Source: Acinetobacter suaedae (lineage in GTDB: Bacteria > Pseudomonadota > Gammaproteobacteria > Pseudomonadales > Moraxellaceae). From it: a DNA stretch of 64,000 bases. Position 1 is the first letter of the stretch. Every line of letters starts with the position of its first letter. Under the pieces are notes generated by a model. That model was not told the DNA's origin and ran no database searches. It was given only the letters and a program-made list of their open reading frames with translations. Positions 1 through 8,156 of the stretch are shown one piece after another. The position numbers and the translations under genes are program-made. The stretch is taken from assembly GCF_008630915.1 (NCBI RefSeq), contig NZ_CP043909.1, positions 2,294,001-2,358,000 of the forward strand. Direction: 5' to 3'.

Positions 1-1593
1 ATTTATAACACGGTGTTAAATGGAGATGGCCAACTCGAGTTTAATATCCCAGCTGCTGAAAGTGGTTTTCATCGTTTAGATTTTATTTTACAGCAATATT
101 CACCACGCACCTCACCGGCAGCTGATCGTACAACCTTCTGTAGTGAAGATGTTGATCAAGTCACTTATTTAAGTAATTCAAAAATTGACTATGCAAGACA
201 TCGACCAATTTATCGCTTAAAAGATTTACCTGATGCACTATTTAATCCACAGGTCGTTAGACCGAAACCTTTTGTAGGCGTGCTCAAATTCAACCCAGCC
301 AATGTCAATGAAGCCTCGATGCTTGGTCGTCTAATGAATGCATGGGGATCTGTTACCCCTGTCCAATGGTACGAACAAAACCCACCAACAGATCAAGCTG
401 CTGACTTCACAATCGAAATTTCGAAATCAACCACGCCAATACCTCAAGGAACCTTAGTTCAGATTAGTTCTGAGAATAATGTTCCAACATTACAAATCAA
501 ATATGATCATCCACAAAAACTTGCTGCAGCCATTAACGGCTTACTCAATTCAAATTACTTACAACAACTAAATACTTCAGCCACTTTTCTACCAGATAAA
601 CTCGCAGCACCAACTTGGGCTAAAATCAAACAAATCAATACGCTTTCAGATTTAGGCATCAGTGATTTCCGTTTGAACCAAGCAGAAAAAAATCTGTTCC
701 TCAACTTCCCTGCTGTTTGGCAACCGACAGATATTTTACAAGGCCAAATTGCATTACGTGTTCAAAGTGGTTTATTGGAAGGCTCTAATATCACCACTTG
801 GATTGATGGTGGATTGGCAGGCAGTTTGAAAACTGCTGGATTAGATTCAGATCCTGTAAATCGTCAATTTAACTATTTTGCAAAAACCATTTCTAATAGC
901 ACCTCATTTCACCTAAAACTTGAAAATTCTGTCATCGTAAACTCGCAATGTTTACCTACGGCAAAAGGCTCTTTATGGATTGACACTGAAAAATCCACAG
1001 TCAAATTACCGCATAAACTCAAAAATGGTGTGGCATCACTATCGATGGCATTTGCCACACATCCAACCATTGCGATTGATGGCGAACCTGGTAGCTTAGA
1101 AATTGCGCTAATTTTGAGTCAAACAGCCAAACGGATGCTCCTGACCAATGACCCAGTGCCATTGAATTTCGTCAAATTTGATCCAGCAAAGCCCGAATTA
1201 ATTAATGTTCAAGTCAATCCTAATATTTATCGCCAGCAAGTCTCTATGCATCGAGATACTGTTTATGCACCTGCTGCAGCTAAGGGCTTTTTAGTGAGTT
1301 TTCATGAACAGCGTTTTGACATATTGACAGATTCCATTGAAGGTGCTCAAAATTTCACTAAATTTTGGGAGAAAATTCAACAAAACATTCCTAACAATGC
1401 TAGTAAGATTTTAGTAACGCAAAACGGTCAAGTCTTTACTTTACAAAAAATTATTGTCGGTAATCAAAAAGCACCTCTGGTTCAACAATCATCTTTCTTT
1501 ATCTTGGTTGTTATCATTTCTGCTATTATGATTTTGGCAATCTTGCTTTGGTACTGGCGAAAAAAACCGAATGCTAAAAATAAGGCAGAATAA
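1..1593 (+). CDS. BcsB-like cellulose synthase regulatory subunit family protein (5' partial)
   Basis: The reading frame is open from base 1, so the start lies outside the window; the GTG at 13 is only the first internal candidate. What is present is a long periplasmic, beta-rich protein of about 530 residues ending in one hydrophobic segment (about residues 494-514 from the GTG) and a basic tail, WRKKPNAKNK. This is the topology of BcsB: a large periplasmic part with a C-terminal membrane anchor that pairs with a membrane glycosyltransferase. The next gene overlaps it by 23 bases, so they form one transcription unit. The family call rests on overall resemblance and topology, and the substrate polymer cannot be deduced. 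The synthase itself would be upstream of the window. Confidence 0.6.
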   Translation: MYNTVLNGDGQLEFNIPAAESGFHRLDFILQQYSPRTSPAADRTTFCSEDVDQVTYLSNSKIDYARHRPIYRLKDLPDALFNPQVVRPKPFVGVLKFNPANVNEASMLGRLMNAWGSVTPVQWYEQNPPTDQAADFTIEISKSTTPIPQGTLVQISSENNVPTLQIKYDHPQKLAAAINGLLNSNYLQQLNTSATFLPDKLAAPTWAKIKQINTLSDLGISDFRLNQAEKNLFLNFPAVWQPTDILQGQIALRVQSGLLEGSNITTWIDGGLAGSLKTAGLDSDPVNRQFNYFAKTISNSTSFHLKLENSVIVNSQCLPTAKGSLWIDTEKSTVKLPHKLKNGVASLSMAFATHPTIAIDGEPGSLEIALILSQTAKRMLLTNDPVPLNFVKFDPAKPELINVQVNPNIYRQQVSMHRDTVYAPAAAKGFLVSFHEQRFDILTDSIEGAQNFTKFWEKIQQNIPNNASKILVTQNGQVFTLQKIIVGNQKAPLVQQSSFFILVVIISAIMILAILLWYWRKKPNAKNKAE

Positions 1594-2452
1594 TTTCAAA
1601 CTCATTATTGTTTTCTTTTTTTCAACCATAATTTTTTTGGGCGGCTGCATACATTTTTCTCAATCTGGAATGCAGCCTGCTCATATTGAAGGAATCTTTT
1701 GGCAACCAGATTTAGATACCACCCCTCCCAAAGGCAACTGGGATCTCCTTGGCGTTTCAACATTTGTTCCGCAATGGTCAATTGTTCAATCCAAATCTTG
1801 GCTTGATCATGACACAGGTTTTGCAAAATGGGATAAGAATATAAATCTTCAACAGCTAAACCAAAATGCATGGGCGTCCGAGATTATCTTAGGTTTAGCT
1901 GGCGAATATGATGAAAAGCTGGCACGCTCCCAAGTCATGTTACTTGCTCAGAACTCTAAACAACTCATTGCACATACTCAATCTACTCCACTCAAAGGAT
2001 ATTATTTTCCAGTTGAAGCCGATCCAACGTGGTTAGGCGTAGGAATATTAGCTCAAGCGTTAGCGCAACTCCCAAAACCTTTATGGGTGAGCATTTATAG
2101 TGCAGATGAAATGCCAACACATTACGATGTATGGTTAAAAAGTTGGTTGCCTGAACATACCAATGTTTTTTTCCAAGATGGCGTTGGTGTCGGCACTCGC
2201 TCACCTGAACAAGCACGAATCATCTTAGATGAACTACAACATGAATTTGGTAAAGACAGAATTATTATTGTTTTAGAAGCATTTCGAGCAACCCCAAATG
2301 GACACTTTCGAGCAGCCTATCCTTGGGAAATTATCGAGCAATTAAAGGCCTACGAGGGACAAAAAGTTTATATCTTTGATGGTCCTCATTATATGAATCG
2401 CATCAATGTATACACAATTGCCTTATGGTATAGGCTTAAATATCGCTCATAA
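1571..2452 (+). CDS. Lipoprotein, DUF4434-like, linked to exopolysaccharide genes
   Basis: 293 residues. Hydrophobic signal (about residues 10-25) ends in a lipobox FLGGC with Cys26, so this is a predicted lipoprotein. The mature part has alternating hydrophobic strand and helix stretches (IILGLAGEYDE, PLWVSIYSADE, IIIVLEAF) that suggest a TIM-barrel glycoside-hydrolase-like fold of the DUF4434 kind. It overlaps the upstream BcsB-like gene by 23 bases, which implies translational coupling. The combination of a BcsB-like protein, this lipoprotein and a TPR outer-membrane protein recalls the E. coli NfrA/NfrB/YbcH glycan pathway, where YbcH has a similar length; that parallel is from memory. 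No catalytic residue can be assigned with confidence. Confidence 0.55.
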   Translation: MLKIRQNNFKLIIVFFFSTIIFLGGCIHFSQSGMQPAHIEGIFWQPDLDTTPPKGNWDLLGVSTFVPQWSIVQSKSWLDHDTGFAKWDKNINLQQLNQNAWASEIILGLAGEYDEKLARSQVMLLAQNSKQLIAHTQSTPLKGYYFPVEADPTWLGVGILAQALAQLPKPLWVSIYSADEMPTHYDVWLKSWLPEHTNVFFQDGVGVGTRSPEQARIILDELQHEFGKDRIIIVLEAFRATPNGHFRAAYPWEIIEQLKAYEGQKVYIFDGPHYMNRINVYTIALWYRLKYRS

Positions 2453-2456
2453 AACA

Positions 2457-2480
2457 AGGCTGTTTTCACTGAGACAGCCT
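2457..2480. terminator. Hairpin between convergent genes
   Basis: Seven-base arms AGGCTGT (2457-2463) and ACAGCCT (2474-2480) sit between the convergent stops at 2452 and 2486. The flanking T content is modest on either strand, so this is a weak bidirectional terminator candidate. Confidence 0.4.
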
Positions 2481-2485
2481 AAATC

Positions 2486-3700
2486 TTAGAAACTCCTATA
2501 AAATACCAGTTCCGTTCGAGTGTTATTATAGCGATCTTGTCCATTCGCCAACGCATCTTTGAAATAGTGACCATATAAACGCTCGACACGTACTTTTACA
2601 GGCACATAATTAAACGGTTGCCACGCAACACCAGCACCGTATTCAAATAAATTATTATAATTTTCACCTTCAGAATCTGCCAAAGCATGTAATTTGGCAT
2701 AAGCTTGTACCGTACCCGTTTCACCTCGGTAAACATTAAAACCTGAGCGTAATCTTAAATCTGCAATGACGTTATAATCTTCGCGTGAATAACTAGCCAC
2801 GTTACCATACAGATCGGTAAAATAATCATTCCAAACCGTGCGATTTTCTACACTCGGATTTGCGTACCATTCTTGATAACCTGTTACACCACCAACAACA
2901 CTCTCACGGAACTTATCTCGATTACGATCAATTAAGTCATAACTACCACCTAATTCTAAATAGGCTCTAATCGGTATATTTAGCCAAGGCTGATAATTTG
3001 CCCCTACACCAACCGTCACTGCATTCTCATCAATGATTTCAGGTCGAACTCCACCACGTGATTTGGTATCACGATTTAGATTCATAAAGCCATAAACCTG
3101 TGCACGACCATTGTCCAGATTACGTCCATAACGCATTTTTAACGGAAAAATAAAATCGTCGTAGCGAGATTCATAAGACGGTGCGAAATAAATATCTTTG
3201 AATACAGGTTTGACTGTCCCACCACTTAAATTCTGTACTGCTTGCTGCGCTTTAGTTGCGATTTCTACATCATTTGACTGGGTCAGCATTTTGAATATTG
3301 GTAAAGCTTCTTTATCTCTCTTCAGTTGATTCAACAAATATGCTTCTTGTAGTTTAAGCTGATCGTCCTGAGGTGCAAGTTGCGATGCTTTACGAACACT
3401 TTGTAAAGCTTGATCTTGTTTATTCAGACGAATTTGTAAATAAGTCAGACTTTTCCACACTTTAATATCTTGTGGGGTAAGCGCAGCAAGTTCGAGCAAA
3501 ATTTTTTCCGCCTGCTCAGGCTGCTGTTGTTCTAATTTATAGAACTGATCCCATCGATCATATATTGGATTGCCAGGCTTATAAGCCGCATCCCCCTCTT
3601 TCACAAAGTCAGCTTCAGCACTCATAACCGCTTGTAATGGAAACAAAAGGCTTAATGTAAACATGGTATGACTGAGTAATTGTTTTTTTGATTTTTTCAT
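2486..3700 (-). CDS. TPR-containing outer-membrane beta-barrel protein, NfrA/PgaA-like
   Basis: 404 residues from the ATG at 3700. An ATG four codons earlier (3712) is possible but leaves only about four bases after the GAG of the ribosome site. A lysine-rich N-terminus and hydrophobic stretch form a signal peptide ending near MSAEAD. Residues about 40-155 contain TPR-like helices (KVWKSLTYLQIRLNKQDQAL, then ASQLAPQDDQLKLQEAYLL). From about 170 onward the sequence is rich in aromatic, alternating strands and ends in Phe, as expected for an outer-membrane barrel. TPR plus barrel is the plan of polysaccharide exporters such as PgaA, BcsC and NfrA, although those are longer. It is convergent with the BcsB-like operon, which suggests it exports or receives the same polymer (inference). 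Confidence 0.6.
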   Translation of the reverse strand: MKKSKKQLLSHTMFTLSLLFPLQAVMSAEADFVKEGDAAYKPGNPIYDRWDQFYKLEQQQPEQAEKILLELAALTPQDIKVWKSLTYLQIRLNKQDQALQSVRKASQLAPQDDQLKLQEAYLLNQLKRDKEALPIFKMLTQSNDVEIATKAQQAVQNLSGGTVKPVFKDIYFAPSYESRYDDFIFPLKMRYGRNLDNGRAQVYGFMNLNRDTKSRGGVRPEIIDENAVTVGVGANYQPWLNIPIRAYLELGGSYDLIDRNRDKFRESVVGGVTGYQEWYANPSVENRTVWNDYFTDLYGNVASYSREDYNVIADLRLRSGFNVYRGETGTVQAYAKLHALADSEGENYNNLFEYGAGVAWQPFNYVPVKVRVERLYGHYFKDALANGQDRYNNTRTELVFYRSF

Positions 3701-3921
3701 CGCATATCTCAAGTAAATGTTGCCAGTTATAAGTGGATATAATCGTCAGCTTAAATCAATTTAAAATGTTAATTTATTCACACATTATAACTAAATCATT
3801 GTTATCATGTCGTTAAAATACGTTATTTTATAAATCGATTCAGCATATGAATCATAGATAAAAATAGTATGCCGCATAAGAAAATAAACACTTTTTAACT
3901 TTTTCATCAAAGAGCACAACT

Positions 3922-4623
3922 ATGTCATTTTCACATCATACAGAACCCCATGTGATTCAACGATCAGGTTGGTTGAGAGCTGCAGTCTTGGGTGCAAATG
4001 ATGGCATTATTTCCGTCACTAGTTTAGTCATGGGTATGGCAGCGAGTGGCGCACATAACCAGACATTATTAGTCACTTGCATAGCAGGCTTAATTGCGGG
4101 TGCAACATCAATGGCTGCTGGCGAATATGTTTCTGTAAAATCTCAAGAGGATATTGAAAAAGCCGACTTAAAGTTTGAAGCAAAAGAACTCAAAAAAAAC
4201 CCACAAGCTGAATTAAATGAGCTTACTCAAATCTATATTGGCAGAGGATTGGACGCCGAATTGGCATTACAAGTAGCAACACAACTCACTGCATATGATG
4301 CACTCGCAGCACATGCAAGAGATGAAATCGGTATTCATATAAATACCGCCGCAAACCCAATTCAAGCTGCGCTTTCTTCTGCAGCTGCTTTCTCATGCGG
4401 TGCAGCCTTACCGATGCTCGCAATTCTATTAAGTGCTGAAAATTATGTCTCGCAAACCGTTATGTTCACAGGCATTTTGTCTTTAGCATTGTTAGGTGCA
4501 CTTTCAGGCTATGTTGCGAGAACATCAATGTTGAAAAGCAGCTTAAGGATTACCATTTGGGGGATTTTAGCTATGTTGTTCTCAAGTTGGATCGGCTCAC
4601 TGTTTAATGTTCATCCACTTTGA
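3922..4623 (+). CDS. VIT1/CCC1 family iron/manganese transporter
   Basis: 233 residues, all-membrane protein. The N-terminal LGANDGIISVTSLVMGMA segment and the AGATSMAAGEYVSVKSQ segment are hallmarks of the vacuolar iron transporter family. In that family the second motif leads into a cytoplasmic, Glu-rich metal-binding helical loop, here about residues 75-140 (ISQED-type run, then DALAAHARDEIGI). Three further hydrophobic segments close the protein. Family members move Fe2+ or Mn2+ out of the cytosol by proton exchange. It appears monocistronic, with an RBS-like AAAGAG about nine bases before the ATG. The exact metal is not decided by sequence. Confidence 0.85.
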   Translation: MSFSHHTEPHVIQRSGWLRAAVLGANDGIISVTSLVMGMAASGAHNQTLLVTCIAGLIAGATSMAAGEYVSVKSQEDIEKADLKFEAKELKKNPQAELNELTQIYIGRGLDAELALQVATQLTAYDALAAHARDEIGIHINTAANPIQAALSSAAAFSCGAALPMLAILLSAENYVSQTVMFTGILSLALLGALSGYVARTSMLKSSLRITIWGILAMLFSSWIGSLFNVHPL

Positions 4624-4666
4624 GTACTCTCTTAGATCATTTCTTTGTTCAAACACTTATTAGCTA

Positions 4667-4684
4667 ATGTTAATTAATTAACAT
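4667..4684. promoter_or_regulatory. Perfect 18-bp palindrome, possible operator
   Basis: ATGTTAATT is followed directly by its reverse complement AATTAACAT. It lies about 45 bases after the transporter stop and 105-160 bases before the candidate starts of the His-rich gene. There is no U-run, so it is not a terminator. An operator role is only a possibility in such AT-rich sequence. Confidence 0.3.
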
Positions 4685-4828
4685 AAAAATCTAAAAGCAA
4701 AATATTCCTCACAAGTCTAAAGCTTTTTTTACCATTTGGATGTATGATCAAAGAGAACTCGACATCATAAAATGAGCGAAGGCCAATTTATGAATAAAGT
4801 CTGGAAATATCCAATGTAGAGAGCGGTT

Positions 4829-5287
4829 TTGATACATCGACTTGGGATATGGTTTGCTTTTGCGACCATCACACTACAAATTGCTGTTTTTCTGCAGCCT
4901 CTTTTGCCAGAGAAATTTCAAATTTCTCCTGCATGTGAGACTGTCGTGCATTTGTCAACCCAGTCTCGACATCATCACGGTATACAAAACTCATCAATCG
5001 TTTCTCGATCTCATTCTGAACACCATCATAGCAGCACGGTTGATCATGTCACATCCGATGCTATAGATCACACTCATCAACATGATATCAATCATCAATG
5101 CCCGTTTTGTTTCTTCTATGGACAACTGGTCGTACCACCAACATTAGGTGTCAAAGAAGTATTTGTCCGTATACAAGTGCGTTACGTGCATTTACAACAG
5201 CTTTTCCTTAGCTTCTTTTTCGATTTACAACGTCTTTTTCTGCTGCCCCAAGGGCGAGCACCACCACTCTCCTTTTCAATTAATTAG
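4829..5287 (+). CDS. His-rich DUF2946-like exported protein (upstream start interrupted by TAG)
   Basis: 152 residues from a TTG at 4829, with GAGAG (4818-4822) as a weak ribosome site. A hydrophobic N-terminal segment (about residues 8-27) is followed by a His-rich stretch with HHH and HTHQH clusters, a CPFC pair, and a C-terminal ending LLPQGRAPP. These are the features of the DUF2946 family, small proteins often found with copper genes. In the same frame, ATG codons at 4772 and 4790 have a much better ribosome site (GAAGG, 4778-4782). That frame reads nine codons from 4790 and meets TAG at 4817-4819, ten codons before the TTG's first residues continue. The gene may therefore be translated from a poor internal start or be damaged. 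Metal binding is inferred from His and Cys content only. Confidence 0.55.
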   Translation: MIHRLGIWFAFATITLQIAVFLQPLLPEKFQISPACETVVHLSTQSRHHHGIQNSSIVSRSHSEHHHSSTVDHVTSDAIDHTHQHDINHQCPFCFFYGQLVVPPTLGVKEVFVRIQVRYVHLQQLFLSFFFDLQRLFLLPQGRAPPLSFSIN

Positions 5288-5321
5288 CGTTTAGTACGAT
5301 TTATTGAAAAGTGAGTAACCT

Positions 5322-5441
5322 ATGTTTTTTAAAACTTGTTTTGTTGTTTGGCAGCAAAAACTGGCGATTTTTATCGCAGATAAATCTCTGTATCTCAGTG
5401 TTCTTCAACAACCGTTTTGGTCTGTATCGGAGGCTTCGTGA
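5322..5441 (+). CDS. Candidate 39-residue ORF coupled to cydA
   Basis: An ATG at 5322 opens 39 codons and closes with TGA at 5439-5441, so TGATG overlaps the cydA start codon. The peptide begins MFFKTCFVVWQQKLAIF and is rich in aromatics. It is either a small leader peptide coupling translation into cydA or chance. The ribosome site before it (GTGAGTAACCT) is mediocre. I do not recognise the peptide. Confidence 0.3.
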   Translation: MFFKTCFVVWQQKLAIFIADKSLYLSVLQQPFWSVSEAS

Positions 5442-6874
5442 TGGACTTAGGTTTAACCGCATTAGAGTTGGCACGTGTCCAATTCGCATTTACTGTTTCG
5501 TTCCATATTATTTTTCCAGCAACATCGATTGGACTGGCATGCTTTCTTGCCGTTTTAGAATGGAAATGGCTGAAAACTCATAACCCTATTTACCAAGATC
5601 TCTATAAATACTGGCTCAAAATCTTTGCTGTGACCTTTGGTATGGGGGTCGTTTCAGGTGTAGTAATGAGCTATCAGTTTGGTACAAACTGGAGTGAATT
5701 TTCACGAATTGCAGGAAGTGTCACTGGTCCATTACTAACCTATGAGGTGTTGTCTGCCTTTTTCTTAGAGGCTGGATTTCTCGGGGTGATGCTGTTTGGA
5801 TGGGGGCGTGTAAGCGAAAGAGCTCATTTCTTTGCCACCTTAATGGTCGCAATCGGCACCTGTATTTCCATGTTTTGGATCCTATCATCCAATAGTTGGA
5901 TGCAGACCCCTCAAGGCTTTGCAATAGAAAATGGCATTATTGTCCCCAAAGACTGGTTTGCCATCGTTTTTAATCCATCATTCCCTTACCGATTTGCACA
6001 CATGGCTGTCGCTGCATTTTTAGTTTCTGCTTTAGTCGTTGCCGCAACAGCAGCATGGCATTTATTACGTGGTCGTCGTGATGCATTGGTAAAAAAATCA
6101 TTTTCCATGGCAATGTGGATGATCTTATTTGCAGCACCTGCACAAGTCATTATTGGCGATCATCATGGTTTGAATACATTAAAACATCAACCAGCTAAAT
6201 TAGCTGCAATGGAAGGACACTGGGAAACCAATGTCAACGAACCTATGCCGCTTTATCTATTTGGTATCCCCGATATGCAAGCTGAAACCACTAAATATGC
6301 AGTAGGTATTCCATATTTAGGAAGCTTGATCCTTACCCATAGCCTTGATGGTGAAGTTAAAGGATTGAAAGAGTTTGCTCCCAAAGATCGTCCAAATTCA
6401 ACGCTGGTATTTTGGAGTTTTCGCATCATGGTGGGGCTAGGCACACTCATGGTTTTACTTGCCGTGATCGGGTTAATCCTCCGCAAAAAAGATCAAATTT
6501 ATGAGAAAAAATGGTTCCATAAATTTGCCCTCATCATGGGACCGACAGGTTATATCGCCTTACTGGCAGGTTGGTTCACAACTGAATTAGGTCGTCAACC
6601 TTGGGTGGTCTATGGTGTGTTACGCACAGAAGATGCGTTATCAAGTGTTTCTGCAAGTCAAGTTGGTCTCACCCTGATCATCTTCGTGGTGGTATACACC
6701 ATCGTATTTGGTACTGGGATTTATTACATTCTCAAGCTCATGTACAAAGGTCCACAATTCATTCATACCCCAGTCCAAGATTCTGGTGGTGTTGGGCATT
6801 TTAAAACACCAATGCGTCCGCTGAGTGCTGTTGATGAAAGCCTCGATAACAACGACCAGAAGAAAGGAGAATAA
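5441..6874 (+). CDS. cydA: Cytochrome bd-type quinol oxidase subunit I (CioA type)
   Basis: 477 residues. The ATG at 5441 is chosen because CGGAGG (5428-5433) sits seven bases upstream and the protein then starts MDLGLTALELARVQFAF, as family members do. It oxidises quinol and reduces O2 to water in the inner membrane. His22 fits the high-spin haem b595 ligand (His19 in E. coli). The GRQPW motif lies near residue 385, on the quinol-loop side. The loop between TM6 and TM7 is short, which is the cyanide-insensitive (Cio) rather than the long-Q-loop E. coli type. cydB follows after one base, then a small partner protein, making a three-gene operon. Confidence 0.93.
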   Translation: MDLGLTALELARVQFAFTVSFHIIFPATSIGLACFLAVLEWKWLKTHNPIYQDLYKYWLKIFAVTFGMGVVSGVVMSYQFGTNWSEFSRIAGSVTGPLLTYEVLSAFFLEAGFLGVMLFGWGRVSERAHFFATLMVAIGTCISMFWILSSNSWMQTPQGFAIENGIIVPKDWFAIVFNPSFPYRFAHMAVAAFLVSALVVAATAAWHLLRGRRDALVKKSFSMAMWMILFAAPAQVIIGDHHGLNTLKHQPAKLAAMEGHWETNVNEPMPLYLFGIPDMQAETTKYAVGIPYLGSLILTHSLDGEVKGLKEFAPKDRPNSTLVFWSFRIMVGLGTLMVLLAVIGLILRKKDQIYEKKWFHKFALIMGPTGYIALLAGWFTTELGRQPWVVYGVLRTEDALSSVSASQVGLTLIIFVVVYTIVFGTGIYYILKLMYKGPQFIHTPVQDSGGVGHFKTPMRPLSAVDESLDNNDQKKGE

Positions 6875-6875
6875 C

Positions 6876-7880
6876 ATGTTCGATATTCCTCTTATTTGGG
6901 CAATGATTATTGCTTTGGGCGTATTAATTTATGTCGTACTAGATGGGTTTGACCTCGGTATCGGGATTCTATTTCCCTTCATCAAAGGTCAGCAAGAACG
7001 TGATGTGATGATGAATACCGTTGCACCCGTGTGGGACGGCAATGAAACATGGATGGTGCTTGGCGGCGCTGGTTTGTTTGCTGCCTTCCCAATCGTATAT
7101 GCAACCGTATTATCCGCACTCTATATGCCGATTACCCTGATGGTGATTGCACTCATTTTTAGGGGCGTTGCTTTTGAGTTCCGCTTTAAAGCGAATCGCT
7201 CCAAAGCACTTTGGGATATGGCTTTTATTTGGGGATCTACACTTGCCAGCTTCCTGCAAGGCGTAATTTTAGGTGCCTATATTCAAGGTTTAAAAACGGA
7301 AAATGGTATCTATGTTGGGGGAAGTTTGGACTGGCTAACACCTTTTTCACTGTTTACTGGTCTAGGTGTGGTCGTGATGTATGCAGCGTTGGGATGTGGC
7401 TGGTTAATTCTAAAAACAGACCAAGCACTACAAAACAAAATGTATGATCTGATGCCAAAACTGATCTTCACACTATTGGCAATTTTCATTGCGGTAAGCT
7501 TATATACCCCATATAGTCAACCTGCCATTGCAGAAAAATGGTTTACTGTGCCACAACTGATCTACTTTAGCCCTGTTCCAATTTTAGTACTGATTTTTAG
7601 CTATTTGGCATGGCGTGCTTGTGTAAATAGAAGTGAATATAAGCCCTTTATTTATACTTTAATGCTGATGTTTCTTGCCTACTCAGGCTTTGTCATTAGC
7701 TTGTGGCCATACATTATTCCACCGTCTGTCACGATTTGGGATGCTGCGGCGCCAAGAGAAAGCCAAATTTTTGCTTTAGTGGGTGCTGCGATTATGATCC
7801 CAATCATTTGGGTCTACACCTTCTGGGGATACTGGATCTTTAGAGATAAAGTACGTATCGGTGACGAAGGTTATCATTGA
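6876..7880 (+). CDS. cydB: Cytochrome bd-type quinol oxidase subunit II (CioB type)
   Basis: 334 residues from the ATG at 6876, preceded by AGGAGA six bases upstream; earlier in-frame Met codons overlap cydA and lack a site. It begins MFDIPLIWAMIIALGVLIYVVLDGFDLGIGILFP; the DGFDLG signature in the first membrane helix is typical of subunit II. The VWDGNETWMVLGGAGLFAAFP stretch also matches. There are eight or more hydrophobic segments. It scaffolds the haem subunit CydA, encoded just upstream with a single-base gap. Confidence 0.93.
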   Translation: MFDIPLIWAMIIALGVLIYVVLDGFDLGIGILFPFIKGQQERDVMMNTVAPVWDGNETWMVLGGAGLFAAFPIVYATVLSALYMPITLMVIALIFRGVAFEFRFKANRSKALWDMAFIWGSTLASFLQGVILGAYIQGLKTENGIYVGGSLDWLTPFSLFTGLGVVVMYAALGCGWLILKTDQALQNKMYDLMPKLIFTLLAIFIAVSLYTPYSQPAIAEKWFTVPQLIYFSPVPILVLIFSYLAWRACVNRSEYKPFIYTLMLMFLAYSGFVISLWPYIIPPSVTIWDAAAPRESQIFALVGAAIMIPIIWVYTFWGYWIFRDKVRIGDEGYH

Positions 7881-7891
7881 GGTAAAATCCA

Positions 7892-8002
7892 ATGAAAAAA
7901 TCACAAATCAAATGGTTTATCGGATTATGGTTAGTTGGTTTTTTAGGTTTGGCAATTATCGCTGGCCTTTTTAAGGCTTTGCTCATGTTGGCTTATCAAT
8001 AA
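7892..8002 (+). CDS. Small DUF2474-family membrane protein of the bd oxidase
   Basis: 36 residues with GAGG about eight bases before the ATG, starting 11 bases after cydB. The sequence is a basic N-terminus (MKKSQIKWF) followed by one membrane helix with GLWLVGFLGLAIIAGLF. Small single-helix proteins encoded after cioAB (DUF2474, analogous to CydX) stabilise bd oxidases. The assignment rests on size, topology and operon position. Confidence 0.8.
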   Translation: MKKSQIKWFIGLWLVGFLGLAIIAGLFKALLMLAYQ

Positions 8003-8018
8003 CCTCTAAGTTCTTTTT

Positions 8019-8053
8019 GGGTGTTTGACTATTCATGAGTCAAACACCTTTTT
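8019..8053 (+). terminator. Terminator of the cydAB operon
   Basis: Eleven-base arms GGTGTTTGACT (8020-8030) and AGTCAAACACC (8038-8048), loop of seven, then TTTTTA. It lies 17 bases after the small bd-oxidase gene. Confidence 0.85.
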
Positions 8054-8156
8054 ACATTACTGCTCCATATTTCATTCTGCAATTAAATAACCATTATTAT
8101 TTGCTATTTTTTAAAAATCTAAGCTATGTTGGATGAAAAGAGATGAGGAATCCAAT

